From Ectopseudomonas alcaliphila (GTDB taxonomy: Bacteria > Pseudomonadota > Gammaproteobacteria > Pseudomonadales > Pseudomonadaceae), in NCBI RefSeq assembly GCF_900101755.1, contig NZ_FNAE01000005.1, forward strand, positions 270,664 to 334,663: a stretch of DNA of 64,000 nt, given 5' to 3'. The number at the start of each line of letters is the position of its first letter. Position 1 is the first letter of the stretch. Below the pieces are notes generated by a model. That model was not told the origin of the DNA, ran no database searches, and worked only from the letters and a program-made list of their open reading frames with translations. Below are positions 50,078 through 58,266 of the stretch, piece after piece. Made by a program: the position numbers and the translations under genes.

Positions 50078-50851
50078 ATGGCCGAGGCGACGCCCGCGCT
50101 GGAAATCCGCAACCTGCACAAACGCTACGGCGATCTCGAAGTGCTCAAGGGCATTTCCCTGACGGCCAAAGACGGCGACGTCATCTCCATTCTCGGCTCC
50201 TCCGGCTCCGGCAAGTCCACCTTCCTGCGCTGCATCAATCTGCTGGAAAACCCGCATCAGGGTCAGATTTTCGTCGCCGGTGAAGAGCTCAAGCTCAAGG
50301 CCGCGAAGAACGGCGATCTGGTTGCTGCCGACAACAGGCAGATCAATCGCCTGCGCAGCGAAATCGGTTTCGTCTTCCAGAATTTCAATCTGTGGCCGCA
50401 CATGAGCGTGCTCGACAACATCATCGAGGCGCCGCGCCGCGTGCTGGGTCAGAGCAAGGCCGAGGCCATCGAGGTGGCCGAAGCGCTGCTGGCCAAGGTC
50501 GGCATCGCCGACAAACGTCACGTCTACCCCAATCAGCTTTCCGGCGGTCAGCAGCAACGCGCGGCCATCGCCCGCACCCTCGCCATGCAGCCGAAGGTAA
50601 TCCTGTTCGACGAGCCGACCTCGGCACTCGACCCGGAGATGGTACAAGAAGTGCTTAATGTGATTCGCGCGCTTGCCGATGAGGGTCGCACCATGCTGCT
50701 GGTGACCCATGAAATGAGTTTCGCTCGCCAGGTTTCCAGCGAGGTGGTGTTTCTCCACCAGGGCCTGGTCGAGGAACAGGGGCCGCCCGCTCAGGTGTTC
50801 GACAACCCCAACTCGGCACGCTGTAAACAATTCATGTCCAGCAATCGCTAA
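50078..50851 (+). CDS. Polar amino-acid ABC transporter, ATP-binding protein
   Basis: 257 residues, HisP/AotP/GlnQ-type ATPase. Walker A GSSGSGKSTFLRC, Q-loop VFQNFNLWPHMSVLDN, signature LSGGQQQRAAIARTL, Walker B VILFDEPTSALDPE and H-loop VTHEMSFAR. ATG 50078 (MAEATPALEIRNLHKRYG); the nearest Shine-Dalgarno GAGG lies rather far (11 nt). First gene of a four-gene ABC operon (ATPase, SBP, two permeases) equal to PA5152-PA5155. Histidine/lysine/arginine-type substrate is likely. Confidence 0.93.
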   Translation: MAEATPALEIRNLHKRYGDLEVLKGISLTAKDGDVISILGSSGSGKSTFLRCINLLENPHQGQIFVAGEELKLKAAKNGDLVAADNRQINRLRSEIGFVFQNFNLWPHMSVLDNIIEAPRRVLGQSKAEAIEVAEALLAKVGIADKRHVYPNQLSGGQQQRAAIARTLAMQPKVILFDEPTSALDPEMVQEVLNVIRALADEGRTMLLVTHEMSFARQVSSEVVFLHQGLVEEQGPPAQVFDNPNSARCKQFMSSNR

Positions 50852-50866
50852 CACGGAGCAACATGC

Positions 50867-51619
50867 ATGCAGAACTATAAGAAGATCCTGCTGGCCGCAG
50901 CCGCTACCCTGGCTTTCGGCACCAGCGCTGTCGCAGCTGACAAACTGAAACTCGGCACCGAAGGCGCCTACCCGCCCTTCAACCTGATCGACGCCAGCGG
51001 CAAGGTCACCGGCTTCGACGTGGAAATCGGCCAGGCGCTGTGCGCCAAGATGCAGGCCGAATGTGAAGTGGTCACCTCCGACTGGGATGGCATCATCCCG
51101 GCGCTGAACGCCAAGAAATTCGACTTCCTGATCGCTTCGATGTCGATCACCGAAGAGCGTAAGGCCGCGGTCGATTTCACCGAGCCGTACTACACCAACA
51201 AGCTGCAGTTCATCGCACCGAAGTCGGCCGACTTCAAGACCGATGCCGGCAGCCTCAAGGGCAAGGTGATCGGTGCGCAGCGCGCCACCATCGCCGGTAC
51301 CTGGCTGGAAGACAACCTGGACAAGGTGGTCGACATCAAGCTGTATGACACCCAGGAAAACGCCTACCTCGACCTGTCCTCGGGCCGTCTCGATGGCGTG
51401 CTGGCCGACACCTTCGTCAACTGGGAATGGCTCAAGAGTGATGCCGGCAAAGAGTTCGAATTCAAGGGCGACCCGGTATTCGACAACGACAAGATCGGCA
51501 TCGCCGTGCGCAAGGGCGACCCGCTGCGCGAGAAGCTGAACACCGCTCTGCAGGCCATCATCGAAGACGGTACCTACAAGCAGATCAACGACAAGTACTT
51601 CCCGTTCAGCATCTATTGA
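50867..51619 (+). CDS. Polar amino-acid ABC transporter, periplasmic binding protein
   Basis: 250 residues, SBP_bac_3. Signal peptide MQNYKKILLAAAATLAFGTSAVAA then DKLKLGTEGAYPPFNLIDAS with VTGFDVEIGQALCAKM, the HisJ/ArgT-like pattern (paired cysteines in ALCAKMQAECEVV). SITEERKAAVDFTEPYY is the binding-cleft signature of Lys/Arg/Orn/His binding proteins. 15 bp after the ATPase gene with a GGAG site; followed by an intercistronic hairpin that may favour its higher expression. Confidence 0.93.
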   Translation: MQNYKKILLAAAATLAFGTSAVAADKLKLGTEGAYPPFNLIDASGKVTGFDVEIGQALCAKMQAECEVVTSDWDGIIPALNAKKFDFLIASMSITEERKAAVDFTEPYYTNKLQFIAPKSADFKTDAGSLKGKVIGAQRATIAGTWLEDNLDKVVDIKLYDTQENAYLDLSSGRLDGVLADTFVNWEWLKSDAGKEFEFKGDPVFDNDKIGIAVRKGDPLREKLNTALQAIIEDGTYKQINDKYFPFSIY

Positions 51620-51633
51620 TGACCTGAAGGCAC

Positions 51634-51656
51634 TGCGCCGCCCATTGGGCGGCGCA
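51634..51656 (+). promoter_or_regulatory. Intercistronic hairpin between SBP and permease genes
   Basis: TGCGCCGCCC-ATT-GGGCGGCGCA, a perfect 10-bp stem with a 3-nt loop, 14 bp after the SBP stop and 17 bp before the permease ATG. No T-run. Likely an RNA-stabilising stem or partial attenuator setting SBP above permease levels, as is common in SBP-ABC operons. Confidence 0.75.
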
Positions 51657-51673
51657 ATTGCCCGAGCCCTCCG

Positions 51674-52369
51674 ATGATTTTCGAACTCCACGGATTCGGC
51701 CCCGCCCTGGCCGCCGGCACCCTGATGACCATCAAACTGGCGCTTTGCGCGCTGGCTGTAGGTCTGGTGCTCGGCCTGCTCGGCGCACTGGCCAAGACTT
51801 CGCCGTACAAGCCACTGCAGTGGCTCGGCGGCAGCTATTCCACCATCGTGCGCGGCGTACCCGAACTGCTCTGGGTGCTGCTGATCTATTTCGGCACGGT
51901 TGGCCTGATGCGCAGTTTGGCTGACCTGCTCGGCGTCGAGAGCCTCGAGCTCTCCGCCTTCGCTGCGGGCACCATCGCCCTCGGCCTGTGTTTCGGCGCC
52001 TACGCCACCGAGGTGTTCCGTGGCGCCATCCTGGCCATACCCAAGGGCCACCGCGAAGCCGGTCAGGCGCTCGGCATGTCCAAGGCGCGCATTCTCTGGA
52101 AGTTGATCCTGCCGCAGATGTGGCGTATCGCCCTGCCCGGCCTGGGCAATCTGTTCATGATTCTGATGAAGGATACCGCGCTGGTGTCGGTGATCGGTCT
52201 GGAGGAGATCATGCGCCGCTCGCAAATCGCGGTGACCTCCAGCAAGGAGCCCTTCACCTTCTATATGGTTGCGGCCTTCATTTACCTGGGCCTGACCGTT
52301 CTCGCCATGATCGGCCTGCATTTCCTCGAGAAGCGCGCTAGCCGCGGCTTCGTCCGGAGCGCCTCATGA
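51674..52369 (+). CDS. Amino-acid ABC transporter permease (HisQ type)
   Basis: 231 residues, five to six helices. The inner-membrane permease motif EAGQALGMSKARILWKLILP (EAA loop, binds the ATPase) is intact, and GFGPALAAGTLMTIKLAL is the family N-terminus. Pairs with the downstream permease as a HisQ/HisM heterodimer. Its stop overlaps the next start by ATGA. Confidence 0.93.
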   Translation: MIFELHGFGPALAAGTLMTIKLALCALAVGLVLGLLGALAKTSPYKPLQWLGGSYSTIVRGVPELLWVLLIYFGTVGLMRSLADLLGVESLELSAFAAGTIALGLCFGAYATEVFRGAILAIPKGHREAGQALGMSKARILWKLILPQMWRIALPGLGNLFMILMKDTALVSVIGLEEIMRRSQIAVTSSKEPFTFYMVAAFIYLGLTVLAMIGLHFLEKRASRGFVRSAS

Positions 52370-53055
52370 ACTGGGAAGTCATCATCAAGTGGCTGCCGCG
52401 CCTGTCCGAAGGCGCGCTGCTGACCCTGGAACTGGTGGCCATCGCCGTCATCGCCGGCCTGATCCTCGCACTGCCCTTGGGTATCGCCCGCGCGTCCAAA
52501 CACTGGTATGTGCGCGCCCTGCCCTATGGCTACATCTTCTTTTTCCGCGGCACGCCGCTGCTGGTGCAGCTGTTCCTGGTCTACTACGGCCTGGCGCAAT
52601 TCGACGCCGTGCGCCAGGGCCCACTCTGGCCCTACCTGCGCTCGCCTTACTGGTGCGCAATCATCACCATGACCCTGCACACCGCCGCCTATATCGCCGA
52701 GATCCTGCGCGGCGCTATCCAGGCCGTGCCGCCCGGTGAAGTGGAGGCGGCGCGCGCACTGGGCATGTCGCGGGCCAAGACCATGTTCTACATCGTCCTG
52801 CCGCGCGCTGCGCGTATCGGCTTGCCGGCCTACAGCAACGAAGTGATCCTGATGCTAAAGGCAAGCGCCCTGGCCAGCACCGTGACGCTGCTGGAACTGA
52901 CCGGCATGGCGCGCACCATCATCGCGCGCACCTATCTGCCGGTGGAGATTTTCTTCGCTGCCGGCCTGTTCTACCTGGTCATCGCCTTCGTTCTGGTGCG
53001 CGCCTTCCGCCTGCTGGAGCGCTGGCTGCGCGTCGACGCCTGCCAGGGTCGCTAA
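52366..53055 (+). CDS. Amino-acid ABC transporter permease (HisM type)
   Basis: 229 residues, MNWEVIIKWLPRLSEGALLTLELVA, HisM-like, five helices, EAA loop EVEAARALGMSRAKTMFYIV followed by LPRAARIGLPAYSNEV. FFFRGTPLLVQLFLVYYGLAQ is typical of polar amino-acid permeases. Last gene of the operon. A 42-bp gap follows before the methyltransferase gene, with no clear terminator. Confidence 0.93.
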   Translation: MNWEVIIKWLPRLSEGALLTLELVAIAVIAGLILALPLGIARASKHWYVRALPYGYIFFFRGTPLLVQLFLVYYGLAQFDAVRQGPLWPYLRSPYWCAIITMTLHTAAYIAEILRGAIQAVPPGEVEAARALGMSRAKTMFYIVLPRAARIGLPAYSNEVILMLKASALASTVTLLELTGMARTIIARTYLPVEIFFAAGLFYLVIAFVLVRAFRLLERWLRVDACQGR

Positions 53056-53097
53056 GCCAACCGGGCAGCCACTTGGCGGCCCGGCTCAACCAGACGC

Positions 53098-54321
53098 ATG
53101 AGCGCCATGTCCGAGCCCATTCTTACCTCAGGCGATCTGCTCGCCCGTTTCCAGGCCCTGGACAGCTTTCTTCTGCAGCACCAGGCTCTGTGGCGCCCAC
53201 GGCCGTTTCATTACCTGCAACTGCCCTGGGAAGCAGAGCTGGCGGAACTGGCTACCTGGCTGCGCAGCCGCTCCCTGGAACAGGCTGAAGCCAGCGACAA
53301 CAGCCCCTTCGCACTCCCTGCACCTGCCCCCTTTCCCGACCTGGCCCGCCAAGCGCAAACGCTTAGCCAGTTGGGCGAGATTCCGAGCCTGGACAGTTCG
53401 CCGCGTGCACACACCCTCAGCGTCGATGTGCCCGGTAGAAAGCTGGCGCAGATACGGGCCTTCGCCAGTCACCTACCGTTTCGCCAGCACCCCACGCACT
53501 GGCTCGACTGGTGCTCCGGCAAGGGCCACCTGGGCCGCTGGCTGACCCAGGATGACCAGCGCCTGACCTGCCTGGAGTACGATCCGGCGCTGATCGAATC
53601 TGGTAGCGCACTGAGCAAACGCCTGGGACTGGACGCCGCACACATACAGCAGGATGTGCTGGCCGATGATTGCAACCAGCGGCTGACGAAAGAACATACC
53701 CCGGTGGCCTTGCACGCCTGCGGCGACCTGCATGTACGCCTGCTGCAACTGGCCAGCCGCAAGGGATGCTCACAACTGGCGGTCGCGCCCTGCTGCTACA
53801 ACCGCATCGCCGCCATGCACTACCAGCCGCTGTCGACGGCCGCGCAGGGCTCGGACCTGCTGCTATCACGCGACGACCTCGGCCTGCCGCTGAGCGAAAC
53901 CGTCACCGCCGGCGCGCGCGTACGCCGGCAACGCGACCAATCGATGGCCTGGCGCCTGGCCTTCGACCTGCTACAGCGCCAGCTACGTGGCATCGATGCA
54001 TACCTGCCAACCCCCTCGCTGCCCAGCGACTGGCTCAGCAAACCCTTCGCCCACTTCTGCCACGACCTCGCCGCGCTGCGTGACGTGCCAGCGCCTGGTG
54101 AGCAGGACTGGCCAGCATTGGAAGCTCGCGGCTGGCAACGTCTGGCCGAAGTGCGCAATCTGGAACTGCTGCGCAACCTGTTCCGCCGGCCACTGGAACT
54201 CTGGTTGCTGCTCGACCGCGCCCTGTATCTGCAGGAACAGGGATACAGCGTGAAGCTGGGCACCTTCTGCGAATACCGCCTGAGCCCACGCAACCTGCTA
54301 CTGCTGGCAGAGCGCGTCTGA
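53098..54321 (+). CDS. SAM-dependent methyltransferase (Methyltransf_32/GSTCD-like)
   Basis: 407 residues. SAM-binding motif I LDWCSGKGHLGRWL (about 137-150), acidic loop CLEYDPALIESG, and VALHACGDLHVRLL with LAVAPCCYNRIAAM, the Cys-Cys-Tyr block of Methyltransf_32 (GSTCD and rRNA-methylase-like proteins). N-terminal ~110 residues are helical and unassigned. The target is unknown, RNA being likely by family. Starts at ATG 53098 or 53107 (MSAMSEP). Only weak ribosome sites are visible, so the preceding ABC operon may drive it. Confidence 0.8.
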   Translation: MSAMSEPILTSGDLLARFQALDSFLLQHQALWRPRPFHYLQLPWEAELAELATWLRSRSLEQAEASDNSPFALPAPAPFPDLARQAQTLSQLGEIPSLDSSPRAHTLSVDVPGRKLAQIRAFASHLPFRQHPTHWLDWCSGKGHLGRWLTQDDQRLTCLEYDPALIESGSALSKRLGLDAAHIQQDVLADDCNQRLTKEHTPVALHACGDLHVRLLQLASRKGCSQLAVAPCCYNRIAAMHYQPLSTAAQGSDLLLSRDDLGLPLSETVTAGARVRRQRDQSMAWRLAFDLLQRQLRGIDAYLPTPSLPSDWLSKPFAHFCHDLAALRDVPAPGEQDWPALEARGWQRLAEVRNLELLRNLFRRPLELWLLLDRALYLQEQGYSVKLGTFCEYRLSPRNLLLLAERV

Positions 54322-54336
54322 GTTGCGCACAGAAGC

Positions 54337-54345
54337 TGTGGATAA
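54337..54345 (-). promoter_or_regulatory. Consensus DnaA box
   Basis: TTATCCACA on the minus strand (TGTGGATAA on plus), a perfect 9-mer DnaA box 15 bp after the methyltransferase stop. Isolated; no iteron cluster, and this is not an origin. 54346-54573 shows no gene. Confidence 0.6.
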
Positions 54346-54573
54346 CTCTGTTGATCCTTTCTGGGCACATGCTGCAAAGCCACTTGGGAATTGCCTCGTA
54401 GACATCTGATCACTTTTCGAACAGTCTTCGAAGCCCTAGCAAAAACAATAACTTGCGAAAAGTCGTGATCGAATGCACAGAGCCGGTGCGCCACCGTCGC
54501 TCGCGCCTTCTCTTTGTGCATAAGCCAGAAGCTGCTGATAGCCGAGTCCGGAAAAACCTGACTCGAAGGTGGC

Positions 54574-54601
54574 TTTACTCAGGCCGATGAATGGATATAA
54601 T
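54574..54601 (+). promoter_or_regulatory. Sigma-70 promoter of tRNA-Thr
   Basis: -10 TATAAT at 54596-54601 with -35-like TTTACT at 54574-54579 (16-bp spacer). Transcription should start near 54608, about 8 nt before the tRNA. The GGCGGCCC discriminator after the -10 is GC-rich, as in stringently controlled stable-RNA promoters. Confidence 0.82.
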
Positions 54602-54615
54602 GGCGGCCCTTCAGT

Positions 54616-54691
<76 letters not shown>

Positions 54692-54702
54692 TCTAATATC
54701 AG

Positions 54703-54728
54703 GGCCTGCTTTCATGCAGGCCTTTTTT
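54703..54728 (+). terminator. Terminator after tRNA-Thr
   Basis: GGCCTGC-TTTCAT-GCAGGCC followed by TTTTTT (54723-54728). Confidence 0.95.
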
Positions 54729-54824
54729 GTTTTTGCTCCTGCCCACATCCGTCGCTTGTTCATTGCACTTACCGCACTCGGCCCGTGGGTATGGCGAAAA
54801 GTTACATAGCGAGGTTATGAGCAG

Positions 54825-55886
54825 ATGCGCATTCTTGTTACCGGCGGCGCCGGCTTCATCGGTTCGGCCCTGATTCGCCATCTGATCCAAAGTACCGAGC
54901 ATGAAGTACTCAACCTCGACAAGTTGACCTATGCCGGCAACCTGGAGTCGCTCACACCCATCGATGACAACCCGCGCTACCGCTTCGTCCAGGGCGACAT
55001 TGGCGACAGCGAATGCGTCGCGGCAACGCTGGCCGAGTTCCAGCCCGACGCCATCATGCACCTGGCGGCCGAGTCTCATGTCGACCGCTCCATCGATGGC
55101 CCGGCTGCGTTCATCCAGACCAATATCGTCGGCACCTACAGCCTGCTGGAAAACACCCGCGCCTATTGGCTTGGCCTGAGTGCTGAGCGCAAGGCAGCCT
55201 TTCGCTTTCATCACATTTCCACCGACGAGGTGTATGGCGACCTGCATGGCGTCGACGATCTCTTCACCGAAACCACCCCCTACGCGCCCAGCTCGCCTTA
55301 TTCGGCGAGCAAGGCGGCGTCCGACCATCTGGTGCGCGCCTGGCAACGCACCTATGGCCTGCCGGTGCTGATCACCAACTGCTCGAACAACTACGGCCCC
55401 TACCATTTCCCCGAGAAACTGATTCCGCTGATGATCCTCAACGCCCTGGTGGGCAAACCGCTGCCGGTGTACGGCAACGGTCAGCAGGTACGCGACTGGC
55501 TGTACGTGGAGGACCACGCGCGCGCCTTGCTCAAGGTGGTCAGCGAAGGGCAGGTCGGCGAGACCTACAACATCGGCGGACACAACGAGCAGAAGAACCT
55601 CGACGTGGTACGCGCCATCTGCGCGCTGCTGGAGGAGCTGGCACCACAGAAGCCCACCGGTATCGCGCGCTATGAAGACCTGATCACCTACGTGCAGGAT
55701 CGCCCGGGTCACGATCTGCGCTACGCCATCGACGCGGGCAAGATCGAACGCCAGCTGGGCTGGGTACCGCAGGAAACGTTCGAAACCGGTCTGCGCAAGA
55801 CCGTACAGTGGTATCTGGACAATCTCGACTGGTACCGCCGCGTGCAGGATGGTAGCTATCAGGGTCAGCGACTCGGCGCACTCTAA
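54825..55886 (+). CDS. rmlB: dTDP-glucose 4,6-dehydratase
   Basis: 353 residues, extended SDR. NAD-binding [29 protein letters not shown], the catalytic triad Thr/Tyr/Lys in [11 protein letters not shown] and [15 protein letters not shown] (YxxxK), plus [15 protein letters not shown] are intact. Converts dTDP-glucose to dTDP-4-keto-6-deoxyglucose. First of rmlB-A-C-D, which make dTDP-L-rhamnose for LPS core/O-antigen and rhamnolipids. The leader between the tRNA terminator and ATG is ~95 bp. Confidence 0.98.
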   Translation: MRILVTGGAGFIGSALIRHLIQSTEHEVLNLDKLTYAGNLESLTPIDDNPRYRFVQGDIGDSECVAATLAEFQPDAIMHLAAESHVDRSIDGPAAFIQTNIVGTYSLLENTRAYWLGLSAERKAAFRFHHISTDEVYGDLHGVDDLFTETTPYAPSSPYSASKAASDHLVRAWQRTYGLPVLITNCSNNYGPYHFPEKLIPLMILNALVGKPLPVYGNGQQVRDWLYVEDHARALLKVVSEGQVGETYNIGGHNEQKNLDVVRAICALLEELAPQKPTGIARYEDLITYVQDRPGHDLRYAIDAGKIERQLGWVPQETFETGLRKTVQWYLDNLDWYRRVQDGSYQGQRLGAL

Positions 55887-55898
55887 GGAGCAGGAATA

Positions 55899-56771
55899 AT
55901 GAAAGGCATCATCCTCGCCGGAGGTTCTGGCACCCGACTGCACCCCATTACCCTCGGCGTGTCCAAGCAGCTGCTGCCGATCTATGACAAGCCGATGATC
56001 TACTACCCGTTGTCGGTGCTGATGCTGGCCGGCATTCGCGAGATCCTGATCATCTCAACCCCCGAGGATTTGCCCAACTTCCAGAAGATGCTCGGTGACG
56101 GCAGCCAGTTCGGTATCGAACTGCAGTATGCCGAGCAACCCTCTCCTGATGGTCTGGCCCAGGCCTTCCTGATCGGCGAGCCGTTCATTGGCAACGACTC
56201 GGTGTGCCTGATCCTCGGCGACAACATTTTCCACGGCCAGCATTTCACCGAGAAACTGCTGCGCGCAGCCAGTCATGACAGCGGTGCCACCGTCTTCGGC
56301 TACTGGGTCAGCGATCCCGAGCGGTTTGGGGTGGTCGAATTCGACGCCGCCGGCAACGCGCTGTCGATCGAGGAAAAGCCGGCAAAACCCAAGTCCAGCT
56401 TTGCCGTGACCGGTCTGTATTTCTACGACAACGACGTGGTGCAGATCGCCAAGGCGGTGAAACCCTCGCCACGCGGCGAGCTGGAAATCACTGACGTCAA
56501 CAACGCCTATCTGGCCCGCGGCGACCTGCGCGTGGAGCGTTTCGGCCGCGGCTTCGCCTGGCTCGACACCGGCACCCACGACAGCCTGATCGACGCCTCG
56601 CAATACGTGCAGACCGTGGAAAAGCGCCAGGGTCTGAAGGTCGCCTGCCTCGAAGAGATCGCCTATCAGCAGGGCTGGATCGACCGCGACCAACTGCTCG
56701 CGTGCGCCAAGGCGCTGGGCAAGACCGGCTACGGCCAGTACCTGTACAAACTGGCGGAGGAGTCGCTGTGA
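55899..56771 (+). CDS. rmlA: Glucose-1-phosphate thymidylyltransferase
   Basis: 290 residues. Makes dTDP-glucose from glucose-1-P and dTTP. Nucleotide loop [39 protein letters not shown] and [18 protein letters not shown] are all present; allosterically inhibited by dTDP-rhamnose in the family. Starts 12 bp after rmlB with AAGGAG upstream. Its stop overlaps the GTG start of rmlC (GTGA). Confidence 0.98.
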   Translation: MKGIILAGGSGTRLHPITLGVSKQLLPIYDKPMIYYPLSVLMLAGIREILIISTPEDLPNFQKMLGDGSQFGIELQYAEQPSPDGLAQAFLIGEPFIGNDSVCLILGDNIFHGQHFTEKLLRAASHDSGATVFGYWVSDPERFGVVEFDAAGNALSIEEKPAKPKSSFAVTGLYFYDNDVVQIAKAVKPSPRGELEITDVNNAYLARGDLRVERFGRGFAWLDTGTHDSLIDASQYVQTVEKRQGLKVACLEEIAYQQGWIDRDQLLACAKALGKTGYGQYLYKLAEESL

Positions 56772-57316
56772 AAGTGATCGCAACCGCACTGCCGGAAGTG
56801 CTGATTCTCGAACCCCAGGTATTCGGTGACGAGCGTGGCTTCTTCTACGAGAGCTTCAACGCACGGCGCTTTGCCGAAGCCACCGGGGTAACCCGCGAAT
56901 TCGTCCAGGACAACCATTCGCGCTCCGCCCGCGGCGTGCTGCGCGGCCTGCACTATCAACTGCAGCAGGCCCAGGGCAAGCTGGTGCGTGTCAGTGCCGG
57001 CGAGGTCTATGACGTCGCGGTCGACGTACGCCGCAGCTCGGCGAATTTCGGCAAGTGGGTCGGCGTACATCTGTCCGCCGAGAACAAGCGCCAGCTGTGG
57101 GTGCCGGAAGGCTTCGCGCATGGCTTCCTAGTGCTCAGCGAATACGCCGAGTTCCTCTACAAGACCACCGACTACTATGCCCCGGCCCACGAGCGCTGCA
57201 TCCGCTGGGATGATCCACAACTGGCCATCGACTGGCCGCTCGACGGTCTGACGCTGCAACTCTCGGCCAAGGACCAGCAGGGTATGAGCCTGACCGAAGC
57301 CGAGACCTTCGCATGA
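56768..57316 (+). CDS. rmlC: dTDP-4-dehydrorhamnose 3,5-epimerase
   Basis: 182 residues, cupin epimerase. Starts at GTG 56768 (read as Met: [21 protein letters not shown]), overlapping the rml[37 protein letters not shown] (substrate His and Arg), and [21 protein letters not shown] with the catalytic Tyr region are intact. A longer open frame from 56702 is rmlA read in another frame. Stop overlaps the rmlD ATG. Confidence 0.97.
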   Translation: MKVIATALPEVLILEPQVFGDERGFFYESFNARRFAEATGVTREFVQDNHSRSARGVLRGLHYQLQQAQGKLVRVSAGEVYDVAVDVRRSSANFGKWVGVHLSAENKRQLWVPEGFAHGFLVLSEYAEFLYKTTDYYAPAHERCIRWDDPQLAIDWPLDGLTLQLSAKDQQGMSLTEAETFA

Positions 57317-58176
57317 AGATTCTTATCAGCGGCCACACCGGCCAGGTCGCCCGTGAACTGCAACTGGCCTTGCGCGAGCACGAACTGATCAGCCTCGGCC
57401 GGCAGGCATTCGACCTGTCGCGCCCGGACAGCCTGCGCGAAACCATGCTGCGCGAGCGTCCCGCGCTAGTGATCAATGCCGCCGCGTACACCGCCGTCGA
57501 TCAGGCCGAACAGGAGCGTGAACTCGTCTTCACCATCAATGCCGAAGCGCCGGGCGCCATGGCCGATGCCTGCTTCGAGCTGGACATCCCGCTGATCCAC
57601 TACTCCACCGACTACGTCTTCGACGGCAGCAAGGCCACCGCCTACCGTGAGGCCGATACGCCACGCCCGCTGGGCGTCTACGGTGCCAGCAAGGTGGCAG
57701 GCGAACAGGCGCTGCGCATCAGCGGCTGCGACCACCTGATCCTGCGCACCAGCTGGGTCTACTCGCAGCACGGGCGCAATTTCCTGCTGACCATGCAGCG
57801 CCTGCTGCAGGAGCGCGAGGAGCTCAGCGTGGTCGACGACCAGATCGGCGCGCCGACCTGGGCCGGCAGTATCGCCAGCGCCACCGCCGAGCTGATCGAC
57901 AAGTGGCAGCAGGGGCGCCATCACTGGGGCACCTACCACCTGACCTGCCAGGGCGAGACCAGCTGGTTCGGCTTCGCCAGCGCCATCGCCGAGCGTCTGC
58001 GTGCTGCCGGCAAGCCCTGCGCCAGGCTGCGCCCCATCCCCAGCAGCGAGTACCCGACACCGGCGCAGCGCCCACTCAATTCGCGCCTGGATGGCGAGCG
58101 CCTGGAGCAGGACTGGCAGGTTCGCCTGCCGGACTGGCGCACGGCACTGGATGCCTGCCTGCAGCGCATGAGCTGA
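57313..58176 (+). CDS. rmlD: dTDP-4-dehydrorhamnose reductase
   Basis: 287 residues, SDR. Final step to dTDP-L-rhamnose with NAD(P)[21 protein letters not shown] gives the Rossmann motif (GHTGQV in place of GxxGQv), then VINAAAYTAVDQAE, STDYVFDG, and YGASKVAGEQ (YxxxK). Last gene of the cluster; ATG overlaps the rmlC stop (ATGA). Order here is rmlB-A-C-D, unlike the rmlB-D-A-C I recall for P. aeruginosa. Confidence 0.97.
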   Translation: MKILISGHTGQVARELQLALREHELISLGRQAFDLSRPDSLRETMLRERPALVINAAAYTAVDQAEQERELVFTINAEAPGAMADACFELDIPLIHYSTDYVFDGSKATAYREADTPRPLGVYGASKVAGEQALRISGCDHLILRTSWVYSQHGRNFLLTMQRLLQEREELSVVDDQIGAPTWAGSIASATAELIDKWQQGRHHWGTYHLTCQGETSWFGFASAIAERLRAAGKPCARLRPIPSSEYPTPAQRPLNSRLDGERLEQDWQVRLPDWRTALDACLQRMS

Positions 58177-58266
58177 CGCCCTGCGTTTCATCAGCGGCGC
58201 CCGGCGCACGTCACCGGCCGCACGCTTAACGTGCATAATGCGCCGATCATTTCGACTCGGTTTGCC

